Source: an uncultured Pelagibacteraceae bacterium
Lineage (GTDB): Bacteria > Pseudomonadota > Alphaproteobacteria > Pelagibacterales > Pelagibacteraceae
Direction of reading: 5' to 3'
DNA: 64,000 bases
Assembly (NCBI GenBank): GCA_902589505.1
Contig: CACITE010000006.1
Coordinates: 1-64,000, forward strand
In this document: one piece after another, positions 58,221-64,000 of the stretch
Position numbering within the stretch: position 1 is the first letter of the stretch
Layout of the letters: every line of letters begins with the position of its first letter
Made by a program: the position numbers and the translations under genes
Notes under the pieces: generated by a model
Databases searched by the model: none
Seen by the model: the letters and a program-made list of their open reading frames with translations, nothing else
Told to the model about the DNA's origin: nothing

Positions 58221-58271
58221 GATCAATTTTTTTTAAACCATTGTTTGACTGACTTGAAAATTTAGAGTCTA

Positions 58272-58290
58272 ATTCAACGTAAAGTTGAAT
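58272..58290. promoter_or_regulatory. Inverted repeat with GANTC sites before ccrM
   Basis: Perfect arms ATTCAAC (58272-58278) and GTTGAAT (58284-58290) flank GTAAA. GANTC methylation sites lie just upstream (GAGTC, 58265-58269) and overlapping the right arm (GAATC, 58287-58291). All lie within 32 nt of the preferred ccrM ATG, so methylation by CcrM could feed back on its own gene. In Caulobacter the ccrM leader also contains GANTC sites. Confidence 0.4.
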
Positions 58291-58296
58291 CTGGAT

Positions 58297-59367
58297 ATGT
58301 CTAAATTTGAAAATAAAATTGTGAACGGCAACTCGCTCGAAATATTAAAAAAAATTCCCGACAAAACTTTCAATTTAATTTTTGCAGATCCACCATATAA
58401 TTTACAAATTAGCGAAAAATTAAAAAGACCCGATGATAGTAAAGTTAACGGCGTCGATGATAAATGGGATCAATTTAAAAGTTTCAAACATTACGATGAC
58501 TTCTGTAAAAACTGGCTTAAAGAATGCAAAAGAGTTTTGAAAGACAATGGAAGCATCTGGGTAATAGGATCGTATCACAATATTTTTAGACTAGGTTTTC
58601 ACTTACAAAATTTAAACTATTGGTTACTGAACGATATAATTTGGCGAAAAAATAACCCGATGCCAAATTTTAGGGGAACAAGATTTACTAATGCTCATGA
58701 AACTTTAATCTGGGCATCGAAAAATAAAAAATCAAAATATACTTTTAATTATCAATCTTTAAAATGTTTAAACGATGATTTGCAAATGCGTTCGGATTGG
58801 ATTTTTCCTATATGTAGCGGAAAAGAAAGATTGAAAAAGAATGGCAAAAAAATTCATTCTACTCAAAAACCAGAAACTCTTTTACATAGAATTATATTAG
58901 CAACCACAAATAAAGATGATGTCATTTTAGACCCTTTTTTAGGCACTGGAACTACTGCAGTTGTAGCAAAAAAATTAGGCAGAAAATACTTTGGGATAGA
59001 AAAGAATAAAAAATATTTCAAGGCTGCAAATGAAAGAATTAATAAGGTTAAAGTTATTGAAGAAAGCCATTTAGATACCTTGAAAAATAATAAATCTAAA
59101 CCGAGAGTACCTTTTGGATCATTAGTTGAATTAGGAATAATTAAACCAGGAACTAGCATTTTTGATCAAAAGAAAAAAGTTAATGCAAAAATCATGGTGG
59201 ATGGCAGCATTAAACATAAAGAGTCGGCGGGTTCTATACATAAAGTTGCAGCCAAAATAATGGGAACTGAAAGTTACAATGGTTGGACTTATTGGTATTG
59301 TAATGTTGGTGGCACAACAATCCCAATAGACAATCTTAGACAGAGATTTCTTGGCTATAAACTTTAG
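58297..59367 (+). CDS. ccrM: CcrM, cell-cycle-regulated GANTC adenine-N6 methyltransferase
   Basis: Orphan beta-class DNA methyltransferase of alphaproteobacteria. From ATG 58297 it has 356 residues. Motif IV is FADPPYNLQ (about 29-37), and the target-recognition region with NNPMPNFRGTRFTNAHETLIW follows near 120-140. KIHSTQKPE is near 190, and the SAM motif LDPFLGTGTTAVVAKKLGR is near 210-228. The C-terminal domain (LVELGIIKPGTSIFDQ to the GWTYWY segment) is specific to CcrM and helps recognise GANTC. An upstream TTG at 58285 is possible but lies in the inverted repeat. The gene overlaps convergent mutY by 32 nt. No restriction partner nearby. Confidence 0.95.
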   Translation: MSKFENKIVNGNSLEILKKIPDKTFNLIFADPPYNLQISEKLKRPDDSKVNGVDDKWDQFKSFKHYDDFCKNWLKECKRVLKDNGSIWVIGSYHNIFRLGFHLQNLNYWLLNDIIWRKNNPMPNFRGTRFTNAHETLIWASKNKKSKYTFNYQSLKCLNDDLQMRSDWIFPICSGKERLKKNGKKIHSTQKPETLLHRIILATTNKDDVILDPFLGTGTTAVVAKKLGRKYFGIEKNKKYFKAANERINKVKVIEESHLDTLKNNKSKPRVPFGSLVELGIIKPGTSIFDQKKKVNAKIMVDGSIKHKESAGSIHKVAAKIMGTESYNGWTYWYCNVGGTTIPIDNLRQRFLGYKL

Positions 59368-60361
59368 CTATTTTCTTAAAAATTTTCTTTGTAAATGAAG
59401 GTATGAATTCATTACTTCGTTTATTAATTGGATACCATTTGTAATTTTTTGGTTTATTTTTTATAAATTTATAAAACAAATTAATATTCATTTTAATATT
59501 AGATATATTATTCTTATAATTACAGAAATATATCCATCCATTTTTTTTTTTATTATTTGCTGTGACAATTTTAGTTTCCGGAATATTAAAATTTCTTAAA
59601 AAACTTAAATTTTTGTTTTTAGTTAAAGCAATTTCCCTTTTTTTCTTTTTCAAATAGCAGTAAATATTATACTTTTTCTCTTTTTCTTGACGTTTATTAC
59701 CAATTAAAACTGTAATTTTATTTTTAAAAAAATAACAACTTTTTTTTAAATTACAAATATTGCACTTGGGGTTGTTGGGTTTGCAAATAATAGCTCCGAA
59801 TTCCATCAGAGCTTCCGCTAAATCACCGTTCCTATTTGTGTAAAACTTTTCGTTAACGATGCTTTTTATTCTATTTTCATTTTTTTCCAATTTTGTATTA
59901 AAAAGTCTCGAAAAAACTCTTTTTACATTACCATCAAAAGGAATTCGAGGTTGATTGTAAATTAATGCCAATAGTACATTAGCTGTATATTCTCCAATAC
60001 CAGGTAATTTTTTAATTTCTTCAAATTTTTTTGGAAGTATACCATTGTGCTTTTTGATTAAAATTTTCGCTGTTATTTGTAAATTTTTTGCTCTTCTATA
60101 ATAACCTAGGCCCTCCCAAAGTTTTAAAATTTTTTTATTTTTGCTATTAGATAAAACTTTCAAATTTGGTATTTTCTTTACAAAGTTCTTAAAATACGGA
60201 ATCACAGTTTTAACTTGTGTTTGTTGAAGCATGAATTCACTTAATATTCTATAATATTGATTTTTTTGAGATTTTTGACTTATTCGCCAAGGTAGTATGC
60301 GTTTATTATTATCGTACCAAGAAAGAATTTTTTTTGATAAATTATTATTATTTATATGCAT
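59336..60361 (-). CDS. mutY: MutY, A/G-specific adenine glycosylase
   Basis: Removes adenine mispaired with 8-oxoguanine. From ATG 60361 (MHINNNNLSKKILSWYDNNKRILPWR) it has about 341 residues. The HhH-GPD domain shows MLQQTQVKTVIPYF, WEGLGYYRRAKNL, LPGIGEYTANVLLALIYNQPRIPFDGNVKR (about residues 111-140, catalytic Asp). The 4Fe-4S loop is complete, C-x6-C-x2-C-x5-C (CKPNNPKCNICNLKKSC). The C-terminal NUDIX-like domain is diverged. Its ATG abuts that of the divergent DUF721 gene within one ATGCAT. Confidence 0.93.
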   Translation of the reverse strand: MHINNNNLSKKILSWYDNNKRILPWRISQKSQKNQYYRILSEFMLQQTQVKTVIPYFKNFVKKIPNLKVLSNSKNKKILKLWEGLGYYRRAKNLQITAKILIKKHNGILPKKFEEIKKLPGIGEYTANVLLALIYNQPRIPFDGNVKRVFSRLFNTKLEKNENRIKSIVNEKFYTNRNGDLAEALMEFGAIICKPNNPKCNICNLKKSCYFFKNKITVLIGNKRQEKEKKYNIYCYLKKKKREIALTKNKNLSFLRNFNIPETKIVTANNKKKNGWIYFCNYKNNISNIKMNINLFYKFIKNKPKNYKWYPINKRSNEFIPSFTKKIFKKIAKVYSQEISV

Positions 60362-60835
60362 TACAAACAAAATAATAAAGAAAGTAAAACTTACGTTCAA
60401 GGACTAAGGCCTTTTGGTAACACTCTCCCACGTGGTTTAAAAGGTATATTAAAAAAAAATGGTTATAATTATTCTGAAATAATTAGCAAATGGAACATTT
60501 TGGTAGGTAAAGAAATTTCTAATTTTTGCTATCCAAAATCAATTAAAGCTAACAGGGAAAATAAAAATGGAACTTTATTTGTAGCGGTTGAACGTGGTAA
60601 CGAAATATATGTAGAATATTCAAAAAAAGATATTATAGAAAAAATCAATAGTCATTTCGGGTATAAACTAATTAATGAAATAAGATTACAAACTTTTAAT
60701 CCTACAGACAGAAAAAAAAAAGAAAAATATAAAAATGATAATTTATCAAAAAAATTTAAAATAAAGATCAATAGAATAAAAAATAGAAATATTAGAGATT
60801 CTTTGTCTCAACTTTTGGAAATGATGGACAGATGA
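60356..60835 (+). CDS. DUF721 / DciA-like protein
   Basis: A 159-residue protein with the DUF721 domain: LRPFGNTLPRGLKGILKKNG (about 16-35), IISKWNILVGKEIS (about 42-55), GTLFVAVERGNEIYVEY (about 76-92) and LINEIRLQTFNP (about 107). DciA, the founding DUF721 protein, loads the replicative helicase DnaB in bacteria lacking DnaC, so a replication role is likely. A charged C-terminal tail follows. Its ATG is back to back with mutY. The stop overlaps the start of the DsbA-like gene (ATGA), and smc follows, a conserved alphaproteobacterial order. Confidence 0.8.
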   Translation: MHYKQNNKESKTYVQGLRPFGNTLPRGLKGILKKNGYNYSEIISKWNILVGKEISNFCYPKSIKANRENKNGTLFVAVERGNEIYVEYSKKDIIEKINSHFGYKLINEIRLQTFNPTDRKKKEKYKNDNLSKKFKIKINRIKNRNIRDSLSQLLEMMDR

Positions 60836-61452
60836 TTAGATTTAACACAAAATACAAAATATTTTTCATTATTAATTTTTTTTTATTTTTAATAATTTTA
60901 TCTACAAAATGCTATGCCGATAATTTAAGTGACAATGATTTAGTAGTTTTTGGACCTGACAACGCAAAAATTAAAATTAAAATATTTTCTTCTTTAACAT
61001 GCCCACACTGTGCTGATTTTCATACAAAAATAATTCCTGATATTAAAAAAGAATATGTTGAAAAAGGTAAAGTGCAATTAATTTTTATAGACTTTCCCCT
61101 GGATCAGGCTGCTTTTAATGCTTCAAAACTATTGCATTGTTTAGATAAAAAAAAACAAATGCAATACTTGGATATTATTTACGAAACACAGATTAAGTGG
61201 ACAAGCGGATCAAACATGGAAGATATAAATGATAATTTAAAAAACATTGTTAAAGATTTGGGGATAAGTTCTTCTAATTTTGATAGTTGTTTAATAGATG
61301 AGGCTATTAGTGATAGAATATTGAACGGTAGAATACATGCGAATAAAAAATATTCTGTAAATTCTACTCCAACGGTTGTAATTAATGAAAAAAAGCTGGA
61401 AGGTTCTATTAGCTTTAAAAATATAAAAAATAAAATAGAAAAACTTATTTAG
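60832..61452 (+). CDS. DsbA-like periplasmic thiol oxidoreductase
   Basis: A 206-residue exported thioredoxin-fold protein. A basic N-terminus and hydrophobic stretch (about 8-28, ending near CYA) form a signal peptide. The redox motif CPHC is in SSLTCPHCADFH (about 57-60), followed by the helical insert (about 90-155) and the cis-Pro loop NSTPTVVINEKKL (about 179-191). It oxidises or isomerises disulfides in the periplasm; the CPHC sequence matches DsbA. It overlaps the DUF721 gene and lies 3 nt ahead of smc. Confidence 0.9.
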   Translation: MIRFNTKYKIFFIINFFLFLIILSTKCYADNLSDNDLVVFGPDNAKIKIKIFSSLTCPHCADFHTKIIPDIKKEYVEKGKVQLIFIDFPLDQAAFNASKLLHCLDKKKQMQYLDIIYETQIKWTSGSNMEDINDNLKNIVKDLGISSSNFDSCLIDEAISDRILNGRIHANKKYSVNSTPTVVINEKKLEGSISFKNIKNKIEKLI

Positions 61453-61455
61453 TAA

Positions 61456-63852
61456 ATGAAATTTAAAAGACTTGATTTAGTTGGGTTTAAATCGTTTGTT
61501 GAAAAAACTTCAATTATTATTGAAAAAGGATTGACCGGAATAGTTGGTCCAAATGGTTGTGGAAAATCAAACATTGTAGAATCAATAAGATGGTGCATGG
61601 GTGAAACTTCGGCAAAAAGTATGCGTGGCTCTGGCATGGAAGATGTTATATTTGCTGGAACGGCTAATAAACCATCAAAGAATATTGCTGAAGTATCTTT
61701 AACTTTGGACAACTCAGATAAAGATGGACCACTTCAATTTAAAGAATTAGATGCAATTAATGTCAAAAGAAGAATAGAAAAGGATAAAGGTTCTAGATAT
61801 TTCATCAACGATAAGGAGATGAGAGCAAGAGATATTCAAACACTTTTTGCTGATTTATCAACGGGAGCTCACTCGCCCTCAATGATAAGTCAAGGAAGAA
61901 TTGGTGCATTAGTTACGGCAAAACCAACTGACAGAAGAGCTATACTAGAGGAAGCTGCTGGAATTTCGGGTATTCACGTAAGAAGACACGAGTCAGAGCT
62001 TAGACTCAACTCTGCAGAAAATAATTTAAAAAAAGCAGACGATTTACGAAGACAACAAGAAAAACAATTGGATAATTTAAAAAAACAAGCGGTTGAAGCT
62101 ACAAAATATAAGTATATTTCTGAAGATATAAAGAAAATTGAAGCCGGACTCTATTACATAAAATTAATTGAAATTAAAAAAGAAATAGATTCAACAAAAA
62201 ATATTACGAGCGGTTCTGATAATGAAATTAATGATTTAAAAAAAATAATTGATGAAAAAAACAATCTTTTAGAAAAAACCAATTCAGAATTGAAACCTTT
62301 GAGAGATAAAAATATGGAAATACTATCTAAGTTACAAAGACTCAATTTAGAACTCAACAATTTAGAAGATGAAGAAAAAAGAATTAAAACAGATAAAGAT
62401 AGATTACAGAAATCTCAGGATACACTTGCAGATGATATTGAAAGAGAGAAAAATATTATTTTAGAAGCAACATCAAATGAGAAAAGACTTAAAGAAGAAA
62501 AAAATGAATTAATTGAGATAGACTCAAAGTACTACGATACAGAAAAAAAATCTAGCGAAGACTTAAATCTTACAAAAAATAGATTAACGGCTGAGATAGA
62601 CAAAGTTAAAGAGTTGGTAAATGCCCAGAAAAATGATGAAGCAATAGCTGCCCTTGATAACTTTAAAACGATCATAGAAGTATATGCAGATAGCTACAGT
62701 AAAAATCAAAATATAAAAAATGAGTCTATAAAAAGAAAAGAAAGAATTAACACAATCGATACAGAAATAGAAAGTTGGAAAAATTTGAAATTTAACTCTG
62801 AAAAAATGTCAAATGAATTAAATGAAAGAATTAAAACTGTTAAAACTGATATAGAAAATATTATAAAACTACCTGAAGAATTGGCTGAGAAAAAAGGAAG
62901 ACTCACACAAAATATATCTGATACTGAAAGTAAAAAACTTGAAATGTCAAATGATCTTAATGAAGCAGAAAAAGTTTATCAAAATATGAATAAAGAATTA
63001 AAAGAAGTTGAACAAAAAATGATGCTGGCTAGAGAAAGTAAAGCTAGATCTGGCGCTACATTAGAAGGACTCGAAAACAGAAAAAAAGACTTAATTAGTA
63101 CTTTAAAAAACGATTTAAATATAAATGAAGATAACTTATTAGAAAATTCTGATTTAAAAAATATTGCGGAACTACCCAATGTAATAGAGCAAGAAGATAA
63201 ATTAGATGCAAAAAAAAATGAAAGAGATCGTCTTGGGGCAGTTAATTTAAGAGCTGACGAAGAGACTGAAATATATAAAGTCAATATTAAAAAAATGGAA
63301 AAAGATAGAGAAGATTTAATTTCAGCTATATCTAAGCTGCGCGGAAGCATAAATGAATTAAATCAAAAAGGAAGGGAAAGACTTTTAGACGCTTTTGAAA
63401 AAGTTAATAGAAAATTTAATGATGTTTATACAAAATTATTTAATGGTGGCACAGCCAAATTAGAACTTATAGAATCTGATGATCCTTTGGATGCTGGTCT
63501 CGATATGCTAGTAAGCCCGCCAGGAAAAAGATTACAATCGATCACATTGCTATCAGGTGGAGAGCAAGCTTTGACAGCTTTGTCATTAGTTTTTGCAGTT
63601 TTTTTAACTAGCCCAGCTCCAATTTGTGTATTAGATGAGGTAGATGCTCCATTAGACGATGCAAATGTAACAAGATTTTGCTCTTTGCTAGATGAATTAA
63701 CAAAAATTACTGAAACAAAATTTATTATAATTACACACCATGCATTGACTATGTCTAAAATGGATAGATTGTATGGCGTTACCATGCCTGAAAAAGGAGT
63801 AAGCCAATTAGTTTCGGTAGATTTACAAAAAGCTGAAGAGTTAGTCGCTTAA
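61456..63852 (+). CDS. smc: SMC, chromosome condensation ATPase, unusually short
   Basis: Structural-maintenance-of-chromosomes protein. The N-terminal head has KRLDLVGFKSF, Walker A VGPNGCGKSNIVESIRW (about 30-46) and the Q-loop region. The C-terminal head has the signature LLSGGEQALTALSLVFA (about 696-712), Walker B APICVLDEVDAPLDDANV (about 718-735) and the His-switch ITHHALTMSKMDRLYGV. Only 798 residues long, it is far below the usual 1,150-1,200. The interval between the heads (about 170-600) is continuous Lys/Glu/Asn-rich coiled coil with a break near 360-400. I cannot see the globular hinge with its Gly-rich dimer interface, nor a CxxC zinc hook. The frame is unbroken. Confidence 0.93.
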   Translation: MKFKRLDLVGFKSFVEKTSIIIEKGLTGIVGPNGCGKSNIVESIRWCMGETSAKSMRGSGMEDVIFAGTANKPSKNIAEVSLTLDNSDKDGPLQFKELDAINVKRRIEKDKGSRYFINDKEMRARDIQTLFADLSTGAHSPSMISQGRIGALVTAKPTDRRAILEEAAGISGIHVRRHESELRLNSAENNLKKADDLRRQQEKQLDNLKKQAVEATKYKYISEDIKKIEAGLYYIKLIEIKKEIDSTKNITSGSDNEINDLKKIIDEKNNLLEKTNSELKPLRDKNMEILSKLQRLNLELNNLEDEEKRIKTDKDRLQKSQDTLADDIEREKNIILEATSNEKRLKEEKNELIEIDSKYYDTEKKSSEDLNLTKNRLTAEIDKVKELVNAQKNDEAIAALDNFKTIIEVYADSYSKNQNIKNESIKRKERINTIDTEIESWKNLKFNSEKMSNELNERIKTVKTDIENIIKLPEELAEKKGRLTQNISDTESKKLEMSNDLNEAEKVYQNMNKELKEVEQKMMLARESKARSGATLEGLENRKKDLISTLKNDLNINEDNLLENSDLKNIAELPNVIEQEDKLDAKKNERDRLGAVNLRADEETEIYKVNIKKMEKDREDLISAISKLRGSINELNQKGRERLLDAFEKVNRKFNDVYTKLFNGGTAKLELIESDDPLDAGLDMLVSPPGKRLQSITLLSGGEQALTALSLVFAVFLTSPAPICVLDEVDAPLDDANVTRFCSLLDELTKITETKFIIITHHALTMSKMDRLYGVTMPEKGVSQLVSVDLQKAEELVA

Positions 63853-63870
63853 TTAGTTAAGCAAAAAAAA

Positions 63871-64000
63871 ATGAAAAATCTTAAGGAAATATCAACTCGC
63901 TTAAAAATTGCAAAAAAAAAAGTTGATACAAATATAGGAAAAAATGTAGGAACAAATGCCGCATCTTTTGGAAAAGCTTTGAAAATAAGTACCGAATTAG
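63871..64000 (+). CDS. AtpI/AtpZ-like ATP synthase assembly protein (5' part only)
   Basis: An ATG at 63871, 18 nt after smc, opens MKNLKEISTRLKIAKKKVD and continues through NAASFGKALKISTEL to the window edge (43 codons). A basic N-terminus leading into GKALKISTEL resembles alphaproteobacterial AtpI/AtpZ-type proteins, whose hydrophobic region would follow. These genes usually precede atpB-atpE-atpF encoding the F0 sector. Only the start is visible, so the assignment is tentative. Confidence 0.5.
   Translation, partial: MKNLKEISTRLKIAKKKVDTNIGKNVGTNAASFGKALKISTEL

Noticed and set aside
63426-63785. Minus-strand open frame opposite the SMC C-terminal head
   Set aside because: Antisense of the highly conserved ABC signature and Walker B; no independent support.

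Overview
The window is a gene-dense, strongly AT-rich stretch of an alphaproteobacterial chromosome. The best guess is a SAR11-like (Pelagibacterales-type) streamlined genome. Support comes from the dense packing with many 4-nt gene overlaps, the Lys/Asn/Ile-rich proteins, a CcrM-type GANTC methyltransferase, an alphaproteobacterial DnaG with a degenerate zinc site, and runs such as yqeY-dnaG-rpoD, ubiK-lgt-midA-pgeF-prs-rplY-pth-ychF and mutY-DUF721-dsbA-smc-atp. Taxonomy is inferred from gene content and order; no 16S rRNA is present.

Layout. 1-7676 (minus strand) is a division and cell-wall operon read as mraZ-ftsZ-rsmH-ftsL-ftsI-murEF. It is unusual in having ftsZ directly behind mraZ and in fusing murE to murF. 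A good promoter carrying three TGGGN boxes precedes mraZ. 7828-8955 holds RNase P RNA and an amidase. 9058-10473 is mlaA-mlaC. 10491-18818 is an accessory block of glycosyltransferases (two GT4-like, one GT2-like, two tandem GT17-like, one exostosin-like) with DUF5672, DUF1989, a 2OG-Fe(II) oxygenase, a CAT-anticodon tRNA and a 40-residue membrane peptide. 18833-23047 is rpoD-dnaG-yqeY. 23182-27595 is carAB. 27592-38271 holds an oxygenase/ELM1-like pair, guaC, trxB, an aminotransferase, uvrB, a pteridine-reductase-like SDR with folB, uvrC and pgsA. 38288-41658 holds ilvE and a marR-ompR-envZ-type regulatory operon. 41636-48040 is the ubiK to ychF housekeeping run. 48383-51048 encodes cytochrome bc1. 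51153-57621 holds trmL, hemF, greA, a CCA-adding enzyme, tRNA-Gln, ispE, a TPR protein and a uracil-DNA glycosylase. 57627-64000 holds rnhB, ccrM, mutY, DUF721 (DciA-like), a DsbA-like protein, a very short smc, and the start of an ATP synthase operon.

The most notable signals are these. (1) rpoD, rsmH, a glycosyltransferase and a small ORF are each broken by exactly one surplus base in a homopolymer, which means either systematic indel error or slippage-dependent decoding. (2) The division operon is rearranged and begins at a MraZ-box promoter. (3) The SMC is about 800 residues with no recognisable hinge. (4) The FtsL-like protein is enlarged and carries a repeated N-terminal motif. I saw no CRISPR array, IS element, prophage or rRNA operon.
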